A DNA stretch of 44,111 nt from Boothiomyces macroporosus (Eukaryota; Chytridiomycota; Chytridiomycetes; Rhizophydiales; Terramycetaceae), in the NCBI GenBank assembly GCA_027604185.1, contig JADGKB010000110.1, positions 1 to 44,111 on the forward strand, in the 5' to 3' direction. Below, piece after piece: positions 1 to 11,389 of this stretch; within the stretch, counting starts at the first letter, position 1; the number at the start of each line of letters is the position of its first letter. The notes beneath the pieces are model-generated. The model saw nothing but the letters and a program-made list of their open reading frames with translations. It searched no databases and was not told where the DNA came from. Made by a program: the position numbers and the translations under genes.

Positions 1-949
1 TCTTTATTAACCGAAGGTTTCCTTAGTGTGAAGCCAAGCGTAGTGAGCAGTGCGGAGATGATTTGTGTGTTCATGCTTGGCGGCGCTTTCCACTTGACCT
101 ACTTTGCTCTGGTGGAAGACAAGCTGGTAAATCAAGCTAATACAGGCAAGAACCTCAAAGCTCAGATCTCACTATCTCAACTTTATTCTCGGAGAGTGGA
201 TAGATTTGGTTACGCATGTCGTCTGGATGATTATTATCGCAGACATCAATCCAGAGTGGATATACGTGGGGTTCGAAGTGCAGCACATCATTCTCTCCAT
301 CATCCAAAGCGGTATCAGGTACGCTCCGGCTGATGTAGAATCCAGATGACCAGCTTCATGTGCCAAACGATGGAAATGCCCAAGTACGCGTTCTTTGTGA
401 TTATGGCTGTCCCATACACACTCCGGGTGTTGTGGACCGTCATGATGGTTCTCGTGACGGTCTACTATCCTATTCCGGGGTTCAACCTGCTCTTTCTGTT
501 GCTGTGTGAAGCCATTTCGTTCCTGCATGACTTGCTTATCGTAAAGTACGCCGAGATGAAGCTGGCACGGGGAGTGGACGTCCACTTTCTTGATTTGATC
601 TTGGAGTGTCTCAAACCGCAGACCCTTTCGATTATCCTAGTGTTTTCGTTTGGTAACCACTGCTTAACCAAGGTGTAATTATGGCAGTAATCGGGGAGGC
701 ATTCGGGCTTGGCTATTTGTCTCCAACCGGGACCATGATTGCGTCAGCTGCCTGTAAGACTGGCTTAACATAGACTATACCTACCGCTCGGTTTTAGTTG
801 ATCTCATTGACAGCTATATCATGAGATTCAAATCTGCAGGTGTTTCTGGTGATCGGTCAACTAATAAATCCGTTAATCAATCACAAACTGGGAAAACTAA
901 CCAAGCTGTTAGCACTAGAAAATCGGCTGTATCCCAAGGGAAGTTGTGA
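1..949 (+). CDS. Multi-span membrane protein, 5' end outside the window
   Basis: The frame is open from base 1, so the start lies upstream. Exons 1-126, 146-318, 339-652, 673-753 and 774-949 give 289 visible residues, separated by introns of 19, 20, 20 and 20 nt, each GT...AG with a CTAAT/TTAAC-like element. The protein is strongly hydrophobic, with about six or seven predicted membrane spans (for example around AEMICVFMLGGAFHLTYFAL and WIDLVTHVVWMIIIADI) and a polar Ser/Thr/Lys/Gln-rich tail of about 45 residues that should face one side of the membrane. Codons end in G or C more often than in the neighbours. I do not recognise the family. A receptor-like 7-span protein is possible but unproven, and it does not obviously match the 7-span pair at 6.4-8.3 kb. 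The exon model is well supported because every join restores one hydrophobic frame. Confidence 0.7.
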
Positions 950-1173
950 AGATGGCAAATAAATGTTTTGGATTAGTTTTGTTGTTGTTTCTTGGTTTAT
1001 GATGGTTATTCCACTGTTTCTTGGCGTGTTACCATTGAGCTATGGTGCCACGTGAGAATTGGTGAATGACCAGTTATCTGGAGCTCATCACCACAAAGAA
1101 TTATTATTAATCTCTTTGATAAATAGTTGAAGATTTATTCTGGATACAAGCTATAATTTATTAATTTAAAATG

Positions 1174-1608
1174 CTAACAGAGAAGAGTTTCCATTCGCAT
1201 ATGAACCGGCCTTTCTTTGATTGGTTTGTCCTCGATTTTCTTGAATGACTTTGGAGGTTGGTAATTTGGCAAAAGTGTACTGAGTATAGAGTGAGTGGTT
1301 TTGGGTTTAACTGGAAGAAACCGTGCGGCAGAAGGAACAATTGAAGGGTCTTTTTCTTGGTATTGAATCAACAGATCTTGCAGCTGTTTGATATAATCAG
1401 CAGTACCCTGGAGAATAGAAAGTTTTTCGTTGTCATCTCTAGCAGTACAAGATGGAACCAGCTTTTTCAGGATCTGGAGTTGCTCTTGGATCTTTTGTCT
1501 TCTCCTTCTTTCTATGGCAGAATGGAGTTGCTTTCTTTCGGCTTCCTTCTTTTCCCAATCTTCCCTGGAAGTAATATCTGGAGACACACTGCGACCAACC
1601 TTTGGCAT
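1174..1608 (-). CDS. bHLH transcription factor (copy A)
   Basis: A 144-residue basic helix-loop-helix protein. Residues about 24-80 carry the basic region with the E-box-contacting set His29, Glu33 and Arg37 (HSAIERRRRQKI), helix 1, a short loop and helix 2 ending DYIKQLQDLL. Such proteins dimerise and bind CANNTG sites in the nucleus. The C-terminus ends METLLC, resembling the tails of the bHLH proteins encoded at 17.6, 19.6 and 20.8 kb. It lies convergent to the membrane-protein gene on its left. The ATG at 1608 gives a clean protein. An extra upstream exon joined by a 32-nt intron is conceivable but not needed. It is the only bHLH gene here on the minus strand and sits about 15 kb from the main array. 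Confidence 0.85.
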   Translation of the reverse strand: MPKVGRSVSPDITSREDWEKKEAERKQLHSAIERRRRQKIQEQLQILKKLVPSCTARDDNEKLSILQGTADYIKQLQDLLIQYQEKDPSIVPSAARFLPVKPKTTHSILSTLLPNYQPPKSFKKIEDKPIKERPVHMRMETLLC

Positions 1609-3080
1609 TGCTGCATTGGTTTAGGATCATTTGTTTATGTACTTGTTGGTGGGCCATTTGTGGTCACACAAATATTCACGTTGTCAACAATAGAAGCGGA
1701 GTGACCAATTTGAAGACACCATACTGACCGCAAATAACGAATGAGTGTTGCGTAATTTTCATTGTTCAATGGACTCGATGATTTAAACGAAATCAATTGT
1801 TTCAACTCCTGGCCACCAGAACTTTTACAAAATTGAAGTGCTTTTTTGGAGCGTTTTGGAGATCATTTGACTTGACCTTTGTTTTGAACGATTTCCTGGA
1901 ATTCCTGACGGCGGCCATTCTGTTGTTAACGAGGTTGCGCGTGACCTCGTTGCGTTTCGATGCCAAAACCACACCTTGTAGGAAAAGTATTGTATGGCTA
2001 AAATGTGGAAAAGAAATCAGTTAAAGTTACGGCATGCAATGTGATATACTTGAGCTCTTTTCACCTCTTGAATACTTCAAAGGCGCTCTATATTTTTTGT
2101 GGGGTAGTTGGTCTTGTGACAAGATGCAATATTGGTCTGCAGTTCTGGTCACACCTTCACTCGTCTGACCAAAGCCCTTTGGGTTGAAGAGAAATTACAG
2201 AAATTTGAATGAATTCTAATTACTAATGCTTTGGTATTTCTAATATCTTTCTTGAAATGTAATTTAAAAGAATAGACCACTTATAAAGGAGAGACGAGTA
2301 CGGAGACTGATCACAATAATCAAGCTGTGTAGAAATTGGTTATCAGTACTTGCATCTATTTCATGGATATGTTGGCCCTATTATCTGTTGAAAATTAATG
2401 AACTTGCGACATTTGGTTGAAATTAATCAAAGACTGGTAGTACGGTTAGAAACCCGCCTTATTGATGTTTACATGAGTTTGCACTCTGCTAATGATTGAA
2501 ATTGTAAATGATCAAACAAAGCAACACGTCCAAAATGGCATGCACTCACCTCAAAGACTAACTTGTACAAGCTATAAACACGATTCATTGTGAGAAAAAC
2601 TGAAAAGCCTGTTTAAATACAGCGTTTCCTCATTGAAGAGCACAATAGTTAGACACTTTGTTAATATACTCTCCTAGTTGCGCTCAGCGTAAGCAAGAAG
2701 AGTTATAATTGTGTATCACCAGGTGGGATTTTGCCCAATTTTGCGCTTACATTGACTTTAGATGATGTCCTGTTGCAATAGACCCCAATTCTCGCAAATT
2801 GTCGAGGGGTTATTCCAGCAATGTTTTTACGACAAAGGTGCTGTCATCCAACAAGGTGAAACCCAATCACAAGATCTTCAAGCCCAAGTATTCTGATGCT
2901 TAACTAACTCGTTCTACTGCCAATATAATCGATTTCTATAAAAATATAGACTCCTTTCCTTTGAAATACTCTGACTATTGTGGATTTTTGTCCAAAGTAC
3001 TTTCTCATCTCACTATCAGGTGTGGCTTGGAATAACGGCGTCTGAAAAGCTGAGATTTGCAACGTCACCAAAAACAAATC
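1609..3080. other. 1.4-kb stretch without a supported gene
   Basis: No frame here shows a recognisable domain or a chain of splice-compatible exons. A 45-codon ORF starts at 2762 (plus) and a second overlapping frame is open from about 2779 to 2905. Neither has clear homology, and only one can be real if either is. A TTTAAATA box lies near 2613. The stretch is probably the 5' regulatory region of the bHLH gene to the left and Rab11 to the right, with one inverted repeat at 1928-1951. Confidence 0.4.
1928..1951. repeat. Perfect 8-bp inverted repeat (hairpin)
   Basis: AACGAGGT, then an 8-nt loop TGCGCGTG, then ACCTCGTT. It is GC-rich compared with its surroundings and lies 320 bp upstream of the minus-strand bHLH start. 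Function unknown; it could be an RNA hairpin or a protein-binding palindrome. Confidence 0.5.
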
Positions 3081-3824
<744 letters not shown>

Positions 3825-3919
3825 AATAAATATCATTAGTGTTTATATTCACTGGTTATTTTGATCGCATACTCTGTGCGCTATTATAATGACAAATATA
3901 TTATTAAACAGCCCACCGG

Positions 3920-6305
3920 ATGATCAGAGTTCATAATTCACTTGGAGTGGTCAGAAATATTTTTCAAAAAAATATGGCTCCAAGTCCAAAAGCTAAAAAG
4001 AAAAAGCAAACAGAGAAGGAAAAGGAAGTTGAATTGAAAATCCCGGATGATGAATATATAGTCCAGCAGACTCCAATACAACCAGAAAAAACTCGACCTC
4101 AACCACTAAGGGTTTACATCAATATTGAAGATATGAAGAAATTAAAGCTAATGACTGGAGACTTTATCTTTGTGAGAAATCCGCATTCAGATAGCCGAGC
4201 ATTTGGAATTGCTTGGCCGTCAGTGGCAATTCATAAATCAAAGATTCAGATTGGCAAGATTTTAATCGAAAATGCTGGATTGGAGCCAGGAAGTACAGCT
4301 AGATTAGAGCAATGTAGTATTGATAGAACTACTGACTTGGATTTAGTTCGAATTAAACTGAACGGGAAACTTCCCACGGATAAATCTTTCCCACTGTACT
4401 TTAAGGAAGTTTTGATTGAACTGGAATACACAGTGAATGGCCAACTATTTGAAATCTCTTACAGTGGAAATGTATTCAAGGCGAATTTGTTTATAGATGA
4501 TGGAGTTATTGGGAGAATCACTAGAAATACTAAAATCAACTTCATCCCGGAAAAGGTAGTCGTGACTAACGAAGAAAGTCGAATTGGGAAATGTCGGCTA
4601 TAAATCTATCGGAGGCTTGAAGGAAAGCATAGATGCGATTCGTGATATGGTGCAAGTACCTCTACGGAACCCTGAAAACTTTACAAAGTACGGATTTGCT
4701 CCTCCAAAAGGACTATTATTGTATGGGCCACCTGGAACTGGAAAGACGCTGATTGCTAGAGCAGTTGCGGCTGAAACGGGTGCACATGTAATCATTATAA
4801 ACGGACCAGAGATTGTAAGCAAGTATTACGGCGAAACGGAAGCAAAAGTATAGAAGAACTAACCCAGCTAAAAGATATATTCGAAGAAGCAGCAGTAAAT
4901 GCTCCTTCTATCATTTTTATTGACGAAATCGATTCGATATGTCCAAAGAGGGATGATGTAGAACCTGTTAATATTAGAGTCAGAGTGAATTAGAAAAGAG
5001 AATTGTTACTTGCATGCTGACTTTAATGGATGGCGCTGATGACTTGAATTTGCAAGATCGCCCTAGAGTTTTCATCATTGCTGCAACGAATCGACCAGAC
5101 TCTTTGGATCCTGCTTTAAGAAGACCTGGCAGATTTGATCGGGAATTTGAAATCGGTATACCAAATGCGGATGCTAGGTATGAGATTTTAAGAACGATTT
5201 GTTCAAAAGTACACCACAATTTGACTGATGAAGAGTTCCATCAAATATCTTTGGTTGCTCATGGATACGTTGGCGCAGATTTGGCTGCCGTTGTTCGAGA
5301 GGCAGGATTAAAGGCTATCCAAAGGGTAGAAAAAAATCATTTGGAAGAAGATATATCTGGGGATAAAGAGTTAATAATTCAATATCCAGATATGATTGAT
5401 GGTTTGGCAAATGTCAGACCAAGTGTCGTAAGAGAGGTAAGTTGCCATTAATTTTAGATTATGCTTGAAGTACCAAAAGTATACTGGCATGAAATAGGAG
5501 GGCAAGATAGCATAAAATCAAAGCTAAAAGAAGCAGTTGAATGGCCATTAAAGCATCCAGAAAAGTTTTTGAAATTCAACATTAAACCTCCAAAAGGCTT
5601 GCTGTTGTATGGCCCTCCAGGATGCTCCAAAACTCTTATGGCGAAAGCATTAGCAACTGAAGCTGGATTGAACTTTATGGCAGTAAAAGGACCAGAAGTA
5701 ATTATTGTTAAAAATAGCTCTTTAGCAAGTGGGTTGGCGAATCAGAAAAGGCTGTTCAACAGATATTTAAAAAAGCGAGGGCAGCCTCTCCCTCAATTAT
5801 ATTTTTTGACGAAATTGATGCTCTCGCTGTGAGAAGAGCTGGATCAGAATCTTCAGTAGCTGATCGTGTGCTATCTCAGCTTCTTAGTGAGATGGACGGG
5901 ATCGAACCTTTGGTGAATGTAACTATTGTAGCAGCTACAAACAGACCAGATATCCTAGACAGCGCGCTACTTCGCCCAGGAAGAATAGATTCTATTCTTT
6001 ATGTTTCTCCGCCAGATCTCCCATCCAGAAAAACAATTTTTGAACTTCAATTAAAGAAAATACCAGCATCCGACGATGTAGATCCATTTGAATTGGCTTT
6101 AATGACAAAAGGATTCTCTGGTGCAGAAACTGTTGCGGTTTGTCAATCGGCGGCCTTGTTGGCAATGGAAGAATCACTTGATGCTGTTGCAGTTGATAGA
6201 AAACACTTTGTGAACGCGATTCGTCAAACCACAAAGCGAATCACTCCAGAAATGCTTCAATTTTATGACAACTTTCGTCTTCGATCTGGTTTAAGATCGA
6301 TATAA
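3920..6305 (+). CDS. AFG2: AFG2/SPATA5-type double AAA+ ATPase (Drg1)
   Basis: Exons 3920-4555, 4575-4847, 4868-4957, 4978-5436, 5458-5697 and 5718-6305 (introns 19, 20, 20, 21, 20 nt) give 761 residues. An N-terminal CDC48-like double-psi region is followed by D1 (Walker A GPPGTGKT, Walker B IIFIDEID) and D2 (Walker A GPPGCSKT, Walker B IIFFDEID). The serine in the D2 P-loop (GCSKT) is, as I recall, typical of Afg2/SPATA5 and separates it from Cdc48/p97. Family role: a hexameric ATPase that releases shuttling factors from cytoplasmic pre-60S ribosomes; the animal protein is also linked to mitochondria. Two in-frame starts are possible: 3920 adds 18 residues rich in Arg, Asn and hydrophobics, while 3974 begins [11 protein letters not shown]. 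Confidence 0.95.
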
Positions 6306-6390
6306 TATATTTATGTTTTATTGACATGTCATCGAATCGCGTGGATCTACCAACAAAAACAAAAAACATTCAAACAAATTCACTTTCCTA

Positions 6391-7302
6391 ATGTTTAGCG
6401 CTCCAGATTCCTTGGTAGTTCCTTTAGTCTTTTCAGTATTGACAGTGTTGCTGGTAGGAACCCAATTAGCAATCAAAACGTTTAGGGTTTTCTTTGCAAA
6501 GACATCTGTCTCTGCACAAGAATCAATTACAAACTACTTTATACTGTTAACATTTACTCTATATATTTGTGGGGAATTTTTCAAAATTGGATTCTTTAGC
6601 TTTCAGCTACAAAACCCAAGCAACACCGAGCTCTTGACGTAAGCGCATTTAACTATAGGGTTGTCTCCAAGACTTTACTCTATACGATGATTAGTGCTTT
6701 CAACGAATTGTCAAGCTTGTTAACACTTATTGTGCACCTATACAGGATGGTTAGTTTTGTTGTCCCACCGACTGCACAATTTCACTACTACTCTATTATC
6801 TCCATGTTTATTGTTGTCACCAAAATTCTATTTCCAATAGGATTCTCGAAAAGTATTTTTCTTTGACATAGGCAGTGCGGTTCCTGTTGATCCATATGGA
6901 ATCTATCAAGTGATCCAGTTCTTGTTTTACATGTGTGTATTCGCATTCATTGCCTCAGTGGTACTTTATAATAACCATTAGACTCATACACATATTAGAA
7001 AGGCAAGAGCTCAACAGTTTGTCGTTGTCCCAGCGACAGCGGTTTTAAACTATCCAATTGCAAACACTGCTATAGCCACACTCTCATTTATCGCTGCTAC
7101 CACAATGGGAGTGGCATTAAATCAATCTTTTGTCAACGTATGTTTATGATTAACACAGTTGAACAGCAGTCAAGCACTGATTTTAAGTGTCCCATCACTT
7201 TATGCGATGGCGTTGTGTACGACTTTATACTACGTTAAACACGAAAAGAAGATTGTTTTGGGAGGTCGTAGACTAAATAATGTTCGTCAAGTAGTTGTCT
7301 AA
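6391..7302 (+). CDS. Seven-span membrane protein, paralog 1
   Basis: Exons 6391-6638, 6659-6852, 6872-6960, 6982-7137 and 7159-7302 (introns 20, 19, 21, 21 nt) give 276 residues. About seven hydrophobic spans are visible, including PLVFSVLTVLLVGTQLAI, FILLTFTLYICG and VIQFLFYMCVFAFIASV, with short loops and a basic tail (HEKKIVLGGRRLNNVRQVVV). The next gene has the same number of exons, similar exon lengths (third exon 89 nt in both) and a similar order of spans, so the two are tandem paralogs. I cannot assign a family; GPCR-like topology is possible. The stop codon overlaps the polyadenylation signal (TAAATAAA at 7300). Function unknown; the spliced frame is well supported. Confidence 0.8.
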
Positions 7303-7370
7303 ATAAATGAGAGTTTGTTGACAGGTCGTGCCACAAGTAAATAATTGACGTGGAAACAAGTTTGATAAAA

Positions 7371-8283
7371 ATGTCTATACCAGCAATCACTGCATCCACA
7401 ATCACTGCTGCAATCCTCGGTGCTCTGCCAATCGTAGTGGGATATAGATTCAGAAAGCTTCAAGAAGCTGGCTCAGTGTCACTCAATGAAAAACGAATTA
7501 CTTATATAATCATAGCATGTCTCTCATTCTTGCATGTTTCGGAGGCACTAAAATCAATTTACTTTGGGATGCTGTATTCCAATACTAAAACTGTTCTTTA
7601 TGGGAACATGTAAATCGACACTAAATTAGAAACACGAATGCACTATTTACGGTAATTGCACTGCTATCCGAAGTGGGTCATATAGCAGCTATTGCAGTGG
7701 TACTATACAGAACTGTAGATCTGATTGTCCCAAACAAACAGTTCGGAACTGATGACAGCGACTTTGATCTACGAACTATTATTGCCTACTCTGTTTTGAT
7801 AGTCAGAGCACTATGCCCATTAATTGGCTTGAGTAATAATTTCTAATGCAGCTTCACAATCAACCATTGACATATTTGGCACTTATGCTGTTGTCATGCT
7901 TGTCTATGATATCATCCTGCTTTCCTTTGTTTCGGTAGTGGTAACAATACACTGATACAGACTTTGGGACATATTACAGAAATTGCTAAATTTCAATTAA
8001 CTGAAACACCGAGCTGGCAATTATACTCGAACCCGATTTCGACTGGACTCCTGGATTTGCTCGCCATTCTCACAGTTGGAGTGATGTGGCTAGGATATAC
8101 AACTGTAAGCTTGATTTAACATAGAACAACACTGCAATGACCACGACGATGACTTCGGTTTATTTTATGTTTGTCGGAATAATTATTGGTTTGTTCTACC
8201 ATGACACAAAAATGCTAATATCAGAACCAAGGACACCAGGAACAAAAGGAATTCAAAAGCGAGCGTTTGGAAACATGTTTTAA
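7371..8283 (+). CDS. Seven-span membrane protein, paralog 2
   Basis: Exons 7371-7609, 7630-7832, 7852-7940, 7961-8104 and 8125-8283 (introns 20, 19, 20, 20 nt) give 277 residues. It starts MSIPAITAS at the first in-frame ATG. There are seven hydrophobic spans, among them ITAAILGALPIVVGY, TVIALLSEVGHIAAIAVVLY and DLLAILTVGVMWLGYTT. Spans 3 and 4 align with paralog 1 (LLSEVGHIAAIAVVLYRTVD against FNELSSLLTLIVHLYRMVS), and both follow with I/V-V-P. The gene begins 68 bp after paralog 1 stops, consistent with tandem duplication followed by strong divergence. No known motif is recognised. An organelle or plasma-membrane receptor or scaffold role is only a guess. Confidence 0.8.
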
Positions 8284-8477
8284 TATAATTTTCCTTTTAA
8301 AACAGCTATAGACTTGTAAATCTGTCCTAATCGAAACCTTTCTGCTTCCAATTGATCCAGAGCTGGCTAGTATCGCTTTATGGATGGTAGGCTATCAGAC
8401 AGCCAAACTGAATACTCTGACGTGGCAAAAGTAGGACGGAAAAAGTTGGCAACTCTACTTAGCATCACAAAAATCAA

Positions 8478-10120
8478 ATGAATCGGATCCATGTTTTTGG
8501 AGCTACAAGCACAATCCTCAGTCTAATGATATTTTCAAAGGCATTCTTGGAAAGACAGGGAATCTTCTTTGCAACACTGATCCAATTAACTCAGTCAAAT
8601 ATCAACCTGATGGTAATCAACGCTAATTCAGATTCTGTTGGGAATGACGTTCTACTATGTAATATTGACCGGAAAGCTCATTCAACGATTATGGTTTGGG
8701 AAGCTGCGAGCATTGGAAGTGGAGGTACTTGAAATTTAATTCCAGCATCTATATGAACGGTCATGGTTTTCAGTGATGGATACATGCCTGGCATTGACTA
8801 TATTCAGAGATGGATTTGATCTTTTATTCATTTTACGATTTGGAACGTTATTGTTTTGCAAAACGTTCCACTGGATCATTGGAGACAGAGTAGATTTCAT
8901 GGAGCAATCCCCGGATATTTCCACTTGGTTTCATCTTCGAATGGGATCAATAATGTTCATCTTTTTCGCTCTGGATGTAACATTCTTGACTAGTGCGATC
9001 AATTCGACAATTAGTGCAGGACCAAGTATGTTGATTGTATTCGGGTTTGAGGTATCATTGAAGCTAATTTCAGTATGCGCTATTAGCTTCAATCATGTTG
9101 GGAAATGCAGCCAAGTACGTGTTACACACAATTGATTTAAACAGTGAAGCTCCATGGGAAGAGAAATCAATCTACTTTTTCTATATTGATCTACTGCTAG
9201 GTAATTCAAAATTCACATAGACTTTTTCAAACTTGCTGCTTATATTGTTTTCTTTGCTGTGGTCGTGTCTCACTATGGAATTCCATTACATATCGTCAGA
9301 GATGTTTATATAACTTTGAGAAGCTTCTTGCAACGGGTGAGAGATTTAATTCGTTACAAGCAAGCAACAAGAAATATGAATGAAAGATATCCAACTGCAA
9401 CAGCCGAAGAATTAGGACAAACAGATGGAGTTTGTATCGTATGTAGAGAAGAGATGCGTATACCTGTAGAAGGCTTAAATCCTACTCCTTTACAAGAAAC
9501 TCCAAAAAAATTGCCATGTGGACATTTGTTCCATTTTAGATGTCTTCGCAGTTGGTTAGAAAGACAACAATCGTGCCCAACCTGTCGCCAATCTGTATTA
9601 GACAACACACCTAATACTAATCAGCCACTAAATGTAAATGGTCCAAATCAAGGTGTTCAGCCTGCTCCTCGACAAAGAAACGAACCAGCGCCTGCTCAGG
9701 CGAATGTACAACCTCCAAGATTGCCAATTGTTGATGAACAGATTCCACGAGAAGAACCCAGAAGGTTGCTTTTTACTAATCTTTTTAGACACGAGATCCC
9801 ATTCGAATTACGCTTTCCAAGGCAAGCAGCAGTCCAACAACCAGAATCTTCCAGAGCAGCTACTCTTCCAAAGGTATATCCTGTTCATTTAACTCCTCTT
9901 GGACCGGTTCCTCCATCATTTAATGGTGAAGGTAAACAATTTGTTAATTATAGATTTTGAGCTGCTGAGCGACGAACAATTGAGACAATTTGAAGGCACT
10001 TCAAGACAAGCAATAATCAAAAGATTAGAATACCTCAGAAACATTCAAAATCAGCTAGCAAAAGTTTCTGGTCAATTGGCACAATTGGCAGAACTAATGC
10101 CAGACGACAACAAAGTGTAA
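8478..10120 (+). CDS. HRD1: Hrd1/synoviolin ER-membrane RING ubiquitin ligase
   Basis: Exons 8478-8612, 8632-8724, 8746-9051, 9074-9200, 9221-9931 and 9954-10120 (introns 19, 21, 22, 20, 22 nt) give 512 residues. The N-terminal multi-span domain contains the Hrd1 signatures EHLYERSWFSVMDTCLALT, DRVDFMEQSPDIS and KYVLHTIDLNSEAPWEEK. The RING-H2 domain spans Cys292 to Cys342 (CIVC...CGHLFH..CLRSWL...CPTC). A Pro/Gln/Asn-rich linker leads to a C-terminal helix (SDEQLRQFEG...LRNIQNQL) like that of animal HRD1. Known role: ER-associated degradation, ubiquitinating misfolded ER proteins with Sel1/Hrd3 and Cdc48. No Hrd3 gene is in this window. It ends 49 bp from the convergent PEX3 stop. Confidence 0.96.
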
Positions 10121-10169
10121 TATAAGTTGATTTATTCCCACCCTGAATAAACAATAACGCTAAACGTTT

Positions 10170-11323
10170 TTAATTTTGCATGAGAGGACAACACCTACTG
10201 TTAGTTAATGTTACATTGAGAAATAGATTTGGCATACCATCCAGTACTTGGTGAACTGATTTCGACACCATTGGCAGTATTCCTGCCACTGGAAATACTT
10301 TGTAATTTGATTCAAGTGACTCTTGGCTTTGTTCTAAATCTTCAGCTCCACTGATAAACGATACTCCACTTCCAATTTTTTGGTTACCAACACTTTCAAT
10401 AAAGAATGGCTTCATGATCTCCAACAATAGTTTGAAACAGTCATCTAGCAAGTATCCGTACACCAACTTGAAATCAGATCTGTGTTAAGATTTGGTTACC
10501 CTTGAACGAAATCTCTGGTTTCATCCAACAACTCTTGTAATTTCTTTGGGTCAGAAACACTGGTGATTCCGCTTTGCTCCAGGATTTCATTTTCTTTACC
10601 TTCCTTTGGCATCAAGAACTGCGCAAAATCAATTGTTTCAATAGATTCGCGGATTTTTGCAACGACACTAATCAAATCTTCGTACGCAACTACCTGTGTA
10701 AGTGCCAGATCGCTTGTTTCTTGTTTGACTTTTTCAGTGATAATATCAACCAATTCTTTCCATCCAACTTTTAGGAAATACCATGAAGTAGACAAATATT
10801 CGCGCTCGGTGATTTCTGAAATGTATCTGGTAGTCTTTTCATCCGGATCAATCGATTCATCGTTCAACTTTGTAATACGGTGACAGCTGTCGACGTAGAC
10901 CAACCTTCCTAACAGTGATAGTTGAATATTGGTAAACATTGTCAACAATCCCACCAAATAAACACTGGATAGAGTTCGACTGAATGTTATAACTTTTAAT
11001 TCCTGCCACATTTCCTTTTTCTTTGATTTAGATTCGTCTCGCTGTTTCAACTGGGTAGTCAGCAGTTCTACATTCAAGTATTGGAGTAGATTATCAGAAA
11101 TTGAAGGCAGCAGTGATTGGATAACAAAATAACAGTCTTGCAGATTCTGTTCGAACCGCCTCTTGATATTGGACGTTGCTGATTCCTTCAATTCCTTTTC
11201 TTGAATCCATGTTGTCCACTGGGACTTTGCGTATTTCTGAAGGAGGTAGCCTGACCCTATTAAAACCCCCAAGGTCTTGAACTTCCCAGCATTGTTCTCT
11301 ATGACTCCTGTTAAAAAGTCCAT
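10170..11323 (-). CDS. PEX3: Peroxin-3 (Pex3), peroxisome membrane biogenesis
   Basis: Exons 11323-10500 and 10479-10170, joined across a 20-nt intron (GTAACCAAATCTTAACACAG on the minus strand), give 377 residues. The N-terminus has a membrane segment followed by a basic-charged helix (GVLIGSGYLLQKYAKSQW), the usual Pex3 anchor layout, then the all-helical cytosolic domain (RRFEQNLQDCYFVIQSLLP is the family's characteristic stretch). Pex3 docks Pex19 and inserts peroxisomal membrane proteins. The start is placed at the ATG at 11323; the frame extends upstream but with no ATG. Two PTS1-tailed enzymes at 26-29 kb in this window are consistent with functional peroxisomes. The gene follows NEDD1 in the same orientation with only 66 bp between. 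Confidence 0.92.
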
Positions 11324-11389
11324 TTGTGATTTAGGAAAATCAGGTGACAGTTTAAAAGGCCGACGCACAAGTCAAACAATTAAAATATA

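Noticed and set aside
1049..1054. CACGTG E-box between the first two genes
   Set aside because: It lies between two convergent 3' ends, so it is unlikely to be a promoter element.
1797..2187. Two 60-75 codon plus-strand ORFs
   Set aside because: No domain, no plausible splice partners, and composition like non-coding sequence.
2752..2778. LTLDDVLLQ peptide resembling the start of IMP dehydrogenase
   Set aside because: Stop codon follows at once and no further IMPDH sequence is found in any frame; chance similarity.
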